A stretch of 64,000 bases of DNA from Burkholderia catarinensis (GTDB lineage: Bacteria; Pseudomonadota; Gammaproteobacteria; Burkholderiales; Burkholderiaceae), in contig NZ_MDEQ02000010.1 of NCBI RefSeq assembly GCF_001883705.2, positions 124,001-188,000 on the forward strand, given 5' to 3'. The position numbers were made by a program, and so were the translations under genes. The stretch's first letter is position 1. Each line of letters starts with the position of its first letter. Shown here piece by piece: positions 29,192 through 37,120 of the stretch. The notes beneath the pieces are model-generated. The model saw nothing but the letters and a program-made list of their open reading frames with translations. It ran no database searches and was not told where the DNA came from.

Positions 29192-29226
29192 TTGTCCACA
29201 CCTCGTGTGGATAACATCGTGGACAA
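29192..29226. promoter_or_regulatory. Cluster of DnaA-box-like sites upstream of parE
   Basis: TTGTCCACA (29192-29200) and a perfect DnaA consensus TTATCCACA on the opposite strand (29206-29214) face each other with a 5-bp gap. A third, weaker copy (TTGTCCACG, minus strand) is at 29218-29226. They lie 30-65 bp upstream of the parE start codon. Confidence 0.65.
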
Positions 29227-29394
29227 AACGTTGAGTTCCGTAAAAAAGCGAATCGAAACAACGGTGTGCTTGGACTGCTCCGAAAGCGGGCGCGCGGCTT
29301 GCGCCGTGCGGCCCGGGACGCGCGGTATTCTACTGGTTCCGCGTGGCGCGCCAATTGCGGGATCGCGCGCGGCCGCCGCCGGCCGCGCAATGCA

Positions 29395-31344
29395 TCACGC
29401 CGGCTTGCGCTTCGCCTCGAGCGTTTCCCACCGTTCGAGCGCGGCGAGCAGCTCGTCGTCGATCGCCGCGAACCGCTCGGTCAGGCGCGTGCCTTCCTGC
29501 GGATCCTTCGCGAAAATCGAACCGTCCTCGAGCTTTGCATTGATCGTCTTCTGCTCCTCTTCGAGCGCGGCGATCTTCTCCGGCAGCGAGTCGAGCTCGC
29601 GCTGCTCGTTGAACGACAGCTTCGCCGTGCGCTGCGTATTGCGGCCGGCCGCGCTCTTCGCCGGCTCGTCCTTGGCCGGCACGGCTTCCTTCACCGCACG
29701 CTTCGCGGCTTCCTGCTGCGCGAGCTGCTGCGAACGCGCGCTCTGGATCTGCCAGTCGGTGAAACCGCCGACGTATTCGCGCCACTTGCCGTCGCCTTCG
29801 GATGCGATCACCGAGGTCGCGACGTTGTCGAGGAACGCGCGATCGTGGCTCACGAGCAGCACCGTGCCGTCGTAATCGGCCAGCAGCTCCTCGAGCAGTT
29901 CGAGCGTCGGGATGTCGAGGTCGTTGGTCGGTTCGTCGAGCACCAGCACGTTGGCCGGGCGCGCGAACAGGCGCGCGAGCAGCAGCCGGTTGCGCTCGCC
30001 GCCCGACAGCGACTTCACCGGCGAACGCGCGCGTTCCGGCGCGAACAGGAAATCGCCGAGATAGCTCATCACGTGCTTGCGCACGCCGCCGATCTCGACC
30101 CATTCGCTGCCGGGGCTGATGGTATCCGCGAGGCTCTTTTCCTGGTCGAGCTGCGCACGCATCTGGTCGAAATACGCGACCTGCAGGTTCGTGCCGGTGC
30201 GCACCGTGCCTTCGTCGGGCTTCAGGTCGCCGAGGATCAGCTTGAGCAGCGTGGTCTTGCCCGCGCCGTTCGGGCCGACGAAGCCGATCTTGTCGCCGCG
30301 CATGACCGTCGTCGAGAAGCAGTCGATGACGGTTCGGCCGCCATAGCGCTTCGTCACGTCGGTCAGCTCCGCGACGATCTTGCCGGACTTCTCGCCTTGC
30401 GCGACGTCGAGCTTCACGTTGCCCTGCGCGTTGCGGCGATCCGCACGCTCGTGACGCATCTGCTCGAGCCGCGCGATACGGCCGACGCTGCGCGTGCGGC
30501 GCGCCTCGACCCCCTTGCGGATCCACACTTCTTCCTGCGCGAGCAGCTTGTCGAACTTGTCGTTTTCCACGCGCTCGACTTCGAGCTGCTGCGCCTTGCG
30601 CGTCTGGTACGCGGAGAAATTGCCCGGGTACGACAGCAGCCGGCCGCGATCGAGATCGACGATGCGCGTCGCGACGCGGTCGAGGAACGCGCGGTCGTGG
30701 GTAATGAACAGCAGGCCCGCGCGCTGCGACACGAGCAGTTCCTCCAGCCAGCGGATGCCGTCGAAATCGAGGTGGTTGGTCGGTTCGTCGAGCAGCAGCA
30801 CATCGGGCTGCAGCACCAGCGCGCGCGCCAGCGCGACGCGCTTCTGCATCCCGCCCGACAGCGCGTCGACGCGCGCGTCGACATCCGGCAGGCCGATCTG
30901 CGCGAGCGTCATCGACACGCGCGTGCGCCAGTTCCACGCATCGTGCGTGTCGAGCGACGACTGCAGCGCGTTCATCCGCGCGAGCAGCGTGTCGTGCTCG
31001 GCGCCTTCCGGCGTCTCCGCGAGACGATGCGCGATCGACTCGTATTCTTCGAGCAGTTCGCGCGTATGCGTGAGCCCCGACGCGACCGCGTCGAACACGG
31101 TCGCGCCGCGCTCGAACTCGGGTTCCTGCGGCACATAGATGGTCACGAGCTCCTGCTGGCGCGTGACCAGCCCGTCGTCGGGCTTCGCGAGCCCGGCGAC
31201 GATCTTCAGCAGCGACGACTTGCCCGCACCGTTGCGGCCGATCAGGCCGACGCGCTCGCCGGCTTCCAGCGAGAAATCCGCGTGATCGAGCAACGCGACG
31301 TGACCGAACGCGAGTTGCGCGTCGGTAATGGAATAGAGCGACAT
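29395..31344 (-). CDS. uup: ABC-F family ATPase (Uup-like)
   Basis: A 649-residue soluble protein with two ABC cassettes and no membrane domain. Cassette 1: Walker A GRNGAGKSS near residue 38 and signature LSGGMQKRVALA. Cassette 2: GPNGAGKTT and LSGGERNRLLLA. An arm/linker separates them, and a charged coiled-coil C-terminal domain (about residues 560-649) fits Uup, which binds ribosomes and branched DNA. The start at ATG 31344 gives the usual MSLYSITDAQL N-terminus; the open frame before it is GC-rich run-on. Confidence 0.92.
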   Translation of the reverse strand: MSLYSITDAQLAFGHVALLDHADFSLEAGERVGLIGRNGAGKSSLLKIVAGLAKPDDGLVTRQQELVTIYVPQEPEFERGATVFDAVASGLTHTRELLEEYESIAHRLAETPEGAEHDTLLARMNALQSSLDTHDAWNWRTRVSMTLAQIGLPDVDARVDALSGGMQKRVALARALVLQPDVLLLDEPTNHLDFDGIRWLEELLVSQRAGLLFITHDRAFLDRVATRIVDLDRGRLLSYPGNFSAYQTRKAQQLEVERVENDKFDKLLAQEEVWIRKGVEARRTRSVGRIARLEQMRHERADRRNAQGNVKLDVAQGEKSGKIVAELTDVTKRYGGRTVIDCFSTTVMRGDKIGFVGPNGAGKTTLLKLILGDLKPDEGTVRTGTNLQVAYFDQMRAQLDQEKSLADTISPGSEWVEIGGVRKHVMSYLGDFLFAPERARSPVKSLSGGERNRLLLARLFARPANVLVLDEPTNDLDIPTLELLEELLADYDGTVLLVSHDRAFLDNVATSVIASEGDGKWREYVGGFTDWQIQSARSQQLAQQEAAKRAVKEAVPAKDEPAKSAAGRNTQRTAKLSFNEQRELDSLPEKIAALEEEQKTINAKLEDGSIFAKDPQEGTRLTERFAAIDDELLAALERWETLEAKRKPA

Positions 31345-31555
31345 GGGGAGACGGCGAAGAGAGGAATCGGAAGCGCCCATTGTACCGGTCGCGGGCGTCG
31401 CCACCGGCATGGCCGGACGGATAATGCCGCAAGACCGGCCGCGCCGGCCGGTTGCCGGCCGATTGCCGGCCGCCGCGCGCGGACGGCGGGCAACCGGTGG
31501 CGGGCGGGCGCGCCGTCGAAACAACGGCCTGAGCCGCCCGCGCGGGTGTGTCCGT

Positions 31556-31963
31556 TTACTTGACGTTGACGGTGATGGTCCGGCTCAGTTCGGGGCCGTA
31601 CGACCGATGCATGCCGTCGCCGAACTGCAGCGTCAGCGTATGCTGGCCCGGCGGCAGCCTGATGTCGGTTTCGGTCTGCGGCTTGCCGAAGTGCAGCGAA
31701 CGTTCGCTTGCGGGAATCACCTCGCCCTTCGGGATCGGCCGGCCGTCGATCAGCAAATGGTGATGACCGGTGTTCGGCGTCATGTCGCCGGCCGGCCGAA
31801 GCTCCATGTCGCCTTGCAGACCGAACTTCACGTGCACCGGGTTCGACACCGTCGCACCGTCCGACGGCGCTTCGAAATACACGTGCGCCTCGGCCCGCGC
31901 GATCGTCGATACGGCCATCGCCGCCACGCACACCGCGCCTGCGATCCACTTTCTGTTCAGCAT
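31556..31963 (-). CDS. DUF4399 periplasmic protein
   Basis: A 135-residue exported protein with a cleavable signal peptide (about residues 1-26, ending ARAEA). The mature part is a beta-rich DUF4399 domain with VYFEAPSDGATVSNPVHVKFGL, the motif NTGHHHLLIDG near residue 80, and QFGDGMHRSYGPELS. The HHH cluster suggests metal binding, which is inference. Its function is not established, though members are sometimes labelled ATPase inhibitors. Confidence 0.85.
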   Translation of the reverse strand: MLNRKWIAGAVCVAAMAVSTIARAEAHVYFEAPSDGATVSNPVHVKFGLQGDMELRPAGDMTPNTGHHHLLIDGRPIPKGEVIPASERSLHFGKPQTETDIRLPPGQHTLTLQFGDGMHRSYGPELSRTITVNVK

Positions 31964-32162
31964 CGCATTCTCCTTATGATTGGACAGCCCGGGAAGCATA
32001 CACCGCACGCACAGCGTGCGTGTTTCGGCTGCATTGTTCGCGATGCGTACGTTTAAAGCGACGTTACGGAGGCATTCGACGAAATTCCGGTACCATTGCG
32101 CCTTTCGTCCGCCGGCCAGGCCGCGGACGGCATCACCGAGTTTCCATTATCCCGAACGTCAC

Positions 32163-32345
32163 ATGAGCGAAGTAACCGAATACCAGAGCTGGGTCTGCCT
32201 GATTTGCGGGTGGGTCTACAACGAAGCGGAAGGGCTGCCCGACGAGGGCATCGCGGCCGGTACCCATTTCGCCGACATTCCCGCCGACTGGCGGTGCCCG
32301 CTGTGCGACGTGGGCAAGGAAGATTTCGTCGTCGTCGATTTCTGA
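32163..32345 (+). CDS. Rubredoxin
   Basis: A 60-residue electron carrier binding one iron by four cysteines: CLICGWVYNEAEG near the N-terminus and CPLCDVGKEDF near the C-terminus, with the usual spacing and DWRCP. Rubredoxins pass electrons to alkane hydroxylases, oxidases or other partners; none is adjacent, so the partner is unknown. ATG 32163 begins MSEVTEYQSW. Confidence 0.95.
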   Translation: MSEVTEYQSWVCLICGWVYNEAEGLPDEGIAAGTHFADIPADWRCPLCDVGKEDFVVVDF

Positions 32346-32491
32346 TTTTCGTTTTCGATCGCGGCCGATCGCGCGATACGCGCGGCAGTGTGCATTCCGC
32401 CCCGCCGACGCGCCGCGCGTTTGCTATACTCTGCGCGCTGTCCACACCGCCGTCCGGTTCGCGTTTTTTCGCGCGATTCCCGGACATGGCT

Positions 32492-32566
32492 CTCCCCGTA
32501 GTTCAATGGATAGAACAAGCGCCTCCTAAGCGCTAGATACAGGTTCGATTCCTGTCGGGGGGACCA
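32492..32566 (+). tRNA. tRNA-Arg (anticodon CCT), CCA encoded
   Basis: A complete cloverleaf: acceptor CTCCCCG/CGGGGGG, D-arm GTTC..GAAC, anticodon arm AGCGC-CTCCTAA-GCGCT with anticodon CCT, and T-arm ACAGG-TTCGATT-CCTGT. CCA is encoded. The acceptor has a U-G pair and begins with C, slightly unusual. Its 3' end is the apparent integration target of the following island. Confidence 0.95.
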
Positions 32567-32601
32567 GAAACTCTCCAAAGTTTCACCAGCTTCGCCACAA
32601 G

Positions 32602-32634
32602 AACCCCGTCACGCTTGGCTGTGCGGGGTTTTTT
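32602..32634 (+). terminator. Intrinsic terminator of the tRNA-Arg gene
   Basis: A stem AACCCCG (32602-32608) with CGGGGTT (32624-32630), followed by TTTT, 35 bp after the tRNA. Confidence 0.8.
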
Positions 32635-32665
32635 GTTGCAAACTTCCACCAGCGACCACCAGTGG

Positions 32666-32691
32666 AAACAACCCCCGATTTGGGGTTGTTT
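32666..32691. other. Strong hairpin at the island edge
   Basis: AAACAACCCC (32666-32675) pairs perfectly with GGGGTTGTTT (32682-32691) across a 6-nt loop. A second stem of GGGGG/CCCCC follows within 40 bp. It may act as a back-up terminator between the tRNA and the integrase remnant. Confidence 0.5.
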
Positions 32692-32741
32692 TGGGGGCTT
32701 CGCAAAACACCCCCTTCAGACAACCCCCGAGGCACCAGCAC

Positions 32742-32999
32742 ATGGCGCTCACCGACCTCAAGGTCCGCACAGGCCTGCGGAGAAACAGCAGAAGCTTTAT
32801 GACAGCGGCGGACTGCTACTGTTGATCACACCGGCCGGCGGGAAACGATGGATTTTCAAATATCGCATCGACGGCAAAGAAAAGAGCCTGGCGTTTGGCA
32901 CGTATCCGGACGTATCGCTCGCCGAGGCGCGCGGTCGGCGCGATAGCGCGCGCGAAAAGCTTACACACGGAAACCAGTGGCGCGCCACTGGCGAACTGT
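32742..32999 (+). pseudogene. Tyrosine integrase, N-terminal fragment (frameshifted)
   Basis: ATG 32742 starts MALTDLKVRT, the standard N-terminus of P4-type tyrosine integrases. A short deletion after codon 10 then shifts the frame, and the family sequence continues in the neighbouring frame as AEKQQKLYDSGGLLLLITPA, GGKRWIFKYRIDGKEKSLAF and TYPDVSLAEARGRRDSAREKL. Homology ends near residue 80 and a stop follows at 32999. The catalytic domain is missing. Its place 175 bp past tRNA-Arg, in the same direction, is the classic position for the integrase of an island using that tRNA. Confidence 0.88.
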
Positions 33000-33249
33000 G
33001 ACCCGCAACCCCAGCAATGACAAGGAATCACGATCCCAAATGGTCATCGCGAATATTCGGGCTGGCCGATCGAGCGAAGCCGGGAAAACGGCCGCCGTCG
33101 ATGCGAGATTCGGCCCTTCGGATGACCGGGGTGCGGCCTGAAACGCTCAAGGTACTTCCTGGAGGGTTCATGAAGTGCGGAAGCGAAGACTCGCGGATTT
33201 CGACCAGCGCTGAGTTTTGAAATTTGGGTAACAGGTAACAGATCGTGCG

Positions 33250-33840
33250 ATGAATCAGAGCGAGTTCGCGGCACTCCACGGCGTCAGTCGGAAGACGGTT
33301 ACGAAGTGGAAGGAGCGCGGCTGGCTTGTGTTTGAGGGCGATGACGTCAACGTCGATGCCTCGAACAAACTGATTAAACGATACCGGCGCGACGGCGTTC
33401 CGGATGTTACCCAAAGTGTTACCCAAGCGTCGAAGGGTAACAAGCGCAAGTCTGTTACCCACGCGGCGAAAGAGGTAACACTCGAAGCTGGAGAAAGCGC
33501 GGGCGACGCTGCAAATCGAATTTTGTCGAGCGGCGTTGAGCTGCTGAATTTCGACGAAGCGCGCTGTCTTAAAGAGAACTATCTGGGGCTGATGGCTCAG
33601 CTCGAGTACGAACGCAAGTCCGGATCGCTCGTCGAACTGGATACCGCATCAGCAGTATTTTTCGAGGAGTCGCGTGCACAGCGAGATGCATGGCTCAACT
33701 GGCCGATGAGGGTCGGGCCGATTCTGGCAGCCGAACTCGGGGTCGAGGCCGATCGAGTAACAGAGGCCCTTACCGCGCATGTCCACAAGCAGATTGCCCA
33801 ACTCGGCGAGCCGGAGGTGCAGTTCAGCAACGTCGATTAA
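33250..33840 (+). CDS. Phage terminase small subunit (Nu1-like DNA-packaging protein)
   Basis: A 196-residue protein with an N-terminal winged/MerR-like helix-turn-helix (MNQSEFAALHGVSRKTVTKW, residues 1-20) and a long helical C-terminal part (CLKENYLGLMAQLEYERKSG). This matches lambda Nu1-like terminase small subunits, which recognise phage DNA for packaging. No large subunit follows, so it is an orphan of a decayed prophage. It contains several repeats of GTTACCC in its own coding sequence (33405-33480). Confidence 0.8.
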   Translation: MNQSEFAALHGVSRKTVTKWKERGWLVFEGDDVNVDASNKLIKRYRRDGVPDVTQSVTQASKGNKRKSVTHAAKEVTLEAGESAGDAANRILSSGVELLNFDEARCLKENYLGLMAQLEYERKSGSLVELDTASAVFFEESRAQRDAWLNWPMRVGPILAAELGVEADRVTEALTAHVHKQIAQLGEPEVQFSNVD

Positions 33841-34353
33841 ACGAGTCTCCCCGTGCCCGTCCCGATCGGCAACCCACGCAAGCGTAGGACGGGCACATTG
33901 GCCACCACATCCTCTCAGTCCCACCGGAACCACCATGACATCAACGACTGAACCACATACTCCGATCTTTCCAGCAGAGAAGCCGGCCACCGACAGCTCT
34001 ACTCTAACCAACCGGCGAACCCGCACCAGTCCCGAACATGCTGGGTATGTGGATACGTGAACACTGCGCCTTTTGACTGGGACTTCTGCTGCAAGAAATG
34101 TTACTCGCGGCTCCCGTAGCACGTCCCGGCAACCAACATCGAAGCTCGCTGCAACTGCAGGCGATCCTTTTGCTTCGGAGTGACTGCACGCCAAACTAAA
34201 TACAAGTCTATGCTAGTGCGATACTGGCATATCGCGCCCTCAACGATTCAGCCAGAATGCTCCTACTTTGGACAGAAATTTAGCCATCGCTCGCGAAATG
34301 GGTCCACCAGAGGTATCGATCTGTATTGAAACTCGACTATCCCCATCAATCAA
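33841..34353. other. Prophage debris without a confident gene
   Basis: About 510 bp of lower-GC DNA. An ATG frame at 33935-34060 encodes 41 residues with no family signal. In another frame, ending at TAG 34117-34119, there is a zinc-finger-like segment CWVCGYVNTAPFDWDFCCKK, but it has no start codon. I see no intact gene. Confidence 0.45.
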
Positions 34354-34545
34354 TTATTTAAGATATTCGTAGTTATCTTGGCACTCAAATTTTGCCATCC
34401 TGGACGGAGATGGTGGATTTTCGTCAAGATCAAAATCTTTGATGGTTATTGAGTGCGTTTTCCCGCACACGCACCTATGCTGCATAGGTGCCCCCGTCTG
34501 TTCCATCAGCTGTATCTGACGGAGAACCCGTGCCTGGTTATTCAT
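34354..34545 (-). CDS. Small hypothetical protein with CxC motif
   Basis: A 63-residue reading frame with plausible composition: MNNQARVLRQIQLMEQTG, then HRCVCGKTHSITIKDFDLDE and a single further Cys near the end. CAGGGGT lies 5 bp before the ATG as a possible ribosome site. It is not recognised. It could be a small phage cargo gene or chance. Confidence 0.4.
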   Translation of the reverse strand: MNNQARVLRQIQLMEQTGAPMQHRCVCGKTHSITIKDFDLDENPPSPSRMAKFECQDNYEYLK

Positions 34546-34958
34546 TTCTACCCCTGTTTTGAATATCTTCCTGAAACCCCATGGGCGTCTATCAAGTTAC
34601 AACATCCACGATTGGAGCTCTCCGCCTCACAAGAGCGTAGCGCGATTATCTCAGTTCCGCGTCGACTGACTACCGTTGCGCCCATCGCCTCGCCTGCTGG
34701 CTAAACCCTTCGAAACGTCCGAGACAGAGCGAGCCTACAACGCCGAGTAAGCATCGTAAAGGGATTGCCCCATTCGTTTGACATGGGATGCCGCTCTTTG
34801 AACCTCAAATATTCCGAAATCTGATGTAGGTGCTGGAGGCCAAGCAGGACGCCGAGGACCGACGGCGGCGATGCCGAGCAGCTCAGAACGAGCTGACATC
34901 GGATCGCCGTGCCGTTGAATTACTATTCGAGATCCGCCTACGAACCAATCCGATTTCG
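34546..34958. other. Island stretch without a confident gene
   Basis: No frame with a good start is visible. On the minus strand, a frame ending at 34735 has a protein-like tail (GIFEVQRAASHVKRMGQSLY), but its upstream part reads as the shadow of the zinc-ribbon gene. It may be the remnant of an older gene. Confidence 0.4.
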
Positions 34959-35192
34959 TTACTTCCAGTGAGCCTTCACAACGAGGCGCCACTTGATCGG
35001 GCCCGCGTTCGCAGGATGCGGGTGATGCGCCTGAGGAGGTAGCGTATTTCCGACGGTGGAAACTGCACTGCCGCCGCATACCTCACATCGGTAGATCCCG
35101 GAATAAGGCGTCGAATCTCCTGGAGAGTGTAACAAATCGAACTCTGCCCCGAGCTCCTGAGAGAGATAGTTGCCATCTTTGTAATAAGCCAT
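34959..35192 (-). CDS. Small zinc-ribbon-like protein
   Basis: A 77-residue protein: MAYYKDGNYLSQELGAEFDL, then GIYRCEVCGGSAVSTVGN with a CxxC knuckle, a PPQAHHPHPA segment rich in His that could complete a metal site, and a basic C-terminus. The layout recalls the YjzC/protein-L zinc-ribbon group, but I cannot assign it firmly. The start is well supported: AAGGAG lies 7 bp before ATG 35192, and a CCCCA/TGGGG hairpin just upstream (35206-35219) may be regulatory. Confidence 0.65.
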   Translation of the reverse strand: MAYYKDGNYLSQELGAEFDLLHSPGDSTPYSGIYRCEVCGGSAVSTVGNTLPPQAHHPHPANAGPIKWRLVVKAHWK

Positions 35193-35283
35193 TTTGGTCT
35201 CCTTCCCCATGAGTGGGGATACCAATCGTCGCATAGCTACTTGTCTCATAAATTGCGGTAAACCCTCGCGCGCGTATTTCCTA

Positions 35284-35490
35284 CTAGGTCATTTCCGATG
35301 GCCATAACCTGAGTCTTCTTGTTTGCTCTCGACACTCGAGAAATATCGGATCGATGGTATCCAGGCACATCAAGCAACTGCCACATCGATCATCCTGGAA
35401 AGCCTCATGCATCGTCGAGGGACCCCTCAAAGCGTGCCACTTCGATAGCATCATGTCTTCAGCAAGATAGAAATGCAGCATCTCGCGCAC
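35284..35490 (-). CDS. Hypothetical ORF following the Panacea toxin
   Basis: A 68-residue frame from a GTG start (ATG is three codons on): MREMLHFYLAEDMMLSKWHA and a Cys-rich part CGSCLMCLDTIDPIFLEC. The same frame stays open and protein-like for about 60 more codons upstream, overlapping the 3' end of the toxin gene, yet has no ATG there. It may be a decayed gene or the out-of-frame end of a fused reading frame. Function unknown. Confidence 0.35.
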   Translation of the reverse strand: MREMLHFYLAEDMMLSKWHALRGPSTMHEAFQDDRCGSCLMCLDTIDPIFLECREQTRRLRLWPSEMT

Positions 35491-35558
35491 ATGCTCGACG
35501 TCAAACGCTAGGATGGGGAATCGTTTATTCGAATGGACTAACGCGCAGAGGACTGCTC

Positions 35559-35969
35559 TTAGATCGGCAAGCTGAGGATGCTTTTCGGCGTCTTCGACGA
35601 CTGTTGTAGGCCGTTCTTGATCAACTGAAGTTGTTGTGCCGTAAAGTCCGGTAAATATCCGACGTACAAGCTGTTGTTGATATTAGCTTGAAGGTCTCTG
35701 ACGAAAATCTCTCGAGCCCGGGCATAGTAGACGTAACTGTCGTGTTGGATGAATGAATGCGATCCTGCGTGGAACACGCACGTCGTGTCGTATGGGATTC
35801 CGGTCGGCGGCGTCGAGAAATTCACGACACATACGCAGTCTTGGCTCCCCATGTTCGGGAAGGGCATCGGATCGTTCAGAATCACAAAAAGGTGGCTGTG
35901 ATTTCCGGGGCCGCTCGGAGCCAAGAATGCTGCGCCGGCATGGATTGCCCAGCCGTTCGGCGTACTCAC
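35559..35969 (-). CDS. Putative toxin (PemK/MazF-like) paired with a Panacea antitoxin
   Basis: A 136-residue protein of predicted beta-barrel pattern: HAGAAFLAPSGPGNHSHLFV, then an ILNDP loop, VCVVNFSTPP and HAGSHSFIQHDSYVYYARAR. The order of strands and the loop resemble MazF/PemK-type toxins, though the sequence is far from the characterised ones; this is an inference from pattern, not a match. It overlaps the preceding Panacea-domain gene by 4 bp, the tight coupling seen in toxin-antitoxin pairs. Confidence 0.6.
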   Translation of the reverse strand: MSTPNGWAIHAGAAFLAPSGPGNHSHLFVILNDPMPFPNMGSQDCVCVVNFSTPPTGIPYDTTCVFHAGSHSFIQHDSYVYYARAREIFVRDLQANINNSLYVGYLPDFTAQQLQLIKNGLQQSSKTPKSILSLPI

Positions 35970-36541
35970 GCGTGTGTGAGTACGGCGTTTATTTGAGCGA
36001 TTTCGCCAAGGCGAGACATGATTTCTGTAATCTCGGGATCCGAATAATTCAGCTCTCGGAGCAAGCGCTTATGTGATACCTCGGTTGGATTGCCCTGCTT
36101 GTCAGTCCATTCATGACAGGACATATGGAGATAGTCGGTCAACGCGAAATGGTTGCGCTCACCGAATTTTTCCCATATCGAATCGAGGATTGCGATTTCC
36201 GCGTTGCTGAGCTTCGTCGAGTGATCAAAATACTCTTCGGGGGTCTCGGACATTATCGGCCTGCGAACCTCGACCTCATGATTCGCAAGGTAGGAAATGC
36301 GATCTTCCCAGCCAGCAACGTCCCCAGCTAAACGCTGATATGTCGCGAATAAAACTGGGGATGTCTCGAAAACTTGCAGTTGGTCGCCGGTCAGCGGCTC
36401 CGCATGTTGAGCGAATGATTCCCGCTCTGCGAGATAGAGGAGACGATTCAACTTCACCACATTCATCGGGGCACGAGCGCGGACGAGCAGATACATCGCG
36501 GCATCTACGGCCTTCCTCTCATCGTACAAGTGCGAGAACAT
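35966..36541 (-). CDS. Panacea (SocA/DUF4065) domain antitoxin
   Basis: A 191-residue protein with the Panacea domain: VDAAMYLLVRARAPMNVVKL, then NRLLYLAERESFAQHAEPLT and a GDQLQVFETSP stretch as in SocA and phage GepA proteins. Panacea antitoxins neutralise many unrelated toxins encoded beside them. AGGAGG precedes ATG 36541. It is divergent from the PrtN-like gene; the shared 148-bp region holds two GGTTAAC copies. Confidence 0.85.
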   Translation of the reverse strand: MFSHLYDERKAVDAAMYLLVRARAPMNVVKLNRLLYLAERESFAQHAEPLTGDQLQVFETSPVLFATYQRLAGDVAGWEDRISYLANHEVEVRRPIMSETPEEYFDHSTKLSNAEIAILDSIWEKFGERNHFALTDYLHMSCHEWTDKQGNPTEVSHKRLLRELNYSDPEITEIMSRLGEIAQINAVLTHA

Positions 36542-36689
36542 GGAACCTCCTAGCCGTCAATAGGCTTTGGTGTGAGCGTACCGAGGTCGCAACGCTCTGT
36601 CCATAGGGTTAACGGTCGCAGTCGCGCAAAATTGACATGCTGCGGTTAACAGTTTCGACCCTAAATAATGCCCCCAGAATGGACAACTG

Positions 36690-36950
36690 ATGAACACCGT
36701 TTTCCTGCTGATGGCCCAGTACAACGCGACTGCGATCGTCCCGATAGAACTCGTCTGCAGGGACTATTTCAGCCCCATGACGGTGCAGACGCTCGTACGC
36801 AAGATCTCCGCGGGCGAGATTCCACTCCCCCTGATCCGGATGGAAAAGTCGCAAAAATGCGCGAAGGGCGTCCACATTCAGGATCTAGCGAACTACATCG
36901 ACGAGCGACGTGCTGCCGCGCTGAAGGAGTGTCAGCAGTTGCGATGCTAG
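36690..36950 (+). CDS. Pyocin activator PrtN family protein
   Basis: An 86-residue DNA-binding protein: MNTVFLLMAQYNATAIVPIE, VCRDYFSPMTVQTLVRKIS and a C-terminal helix ANYIDERRAAALKEC, the PrtN pattern. In Pseudomonas, PrtN activates pyocin genes; in Burkholderia such small genes usually lie inside prophages near the integrase. Two GGTTAAC repeats (36607 and 36644) lie upstream. Confidence 0.88.
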   Translation: MNTVFLLMAQYNATAIVPIELVCRDYFSPMTVQTLVRKISAGEIPLPLIRMEKSQKCAKGVHIQDLANYIDERRAAALKECQQLRC

Positions 36951-37096
36951 CTCGCCGATACCCGATAGAATATCGGATCGATGACAGCGAGCACATTTGC
37001 GACCGTCGAGTCGAGCAACTACTCGCGGCGCGCGCTTCGCTCCACACGCGCGCGAAGTCGTCGAATTTGGTCATCCAACGACCTTGTGTTCATTAG
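36944..37096 (+). CDS. Small ORF coupled to prtN
   Basis: A 50-residue frame whose ATG overlaps the prtN stop (ATGCTAG): MLARRYPIEYRIDDSEHICD then RRVEQLLAARASLHTRAK. The overlap suggests coupling, but the ribosome site is weak and no family is recognised. Confidence 0.3.
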   Translation: MLARRYPIEYRIDDSEHICDRRVEQLLAARASLHTRAKSSNLVIQRPCVH

Positions 37097-37120
37097 CGAA
37101 GTCCTCGTCCCGCGAGACTC

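Noticed and set aside
29192-29226. Replication origin suggested by DnaA-like boxes
   Set aside because: Only three boxes, no AT-rich unwinding region, and no dnaA or dnaN nearby. A regulatory site is more likely.
32641-32740. Possible CRISPR-like repeats of C and G runs after tRNA-Arg
   Set aside because: These are two or three hairpins with C/G-rich stems, not regular repeats with spacers. No CRISPR array is present in the window.
33017-33220. Plus-strand frame before the Nu1-like gene
   Set aside because: No start signal, no homology and unlike composition; probably non-coding debris.
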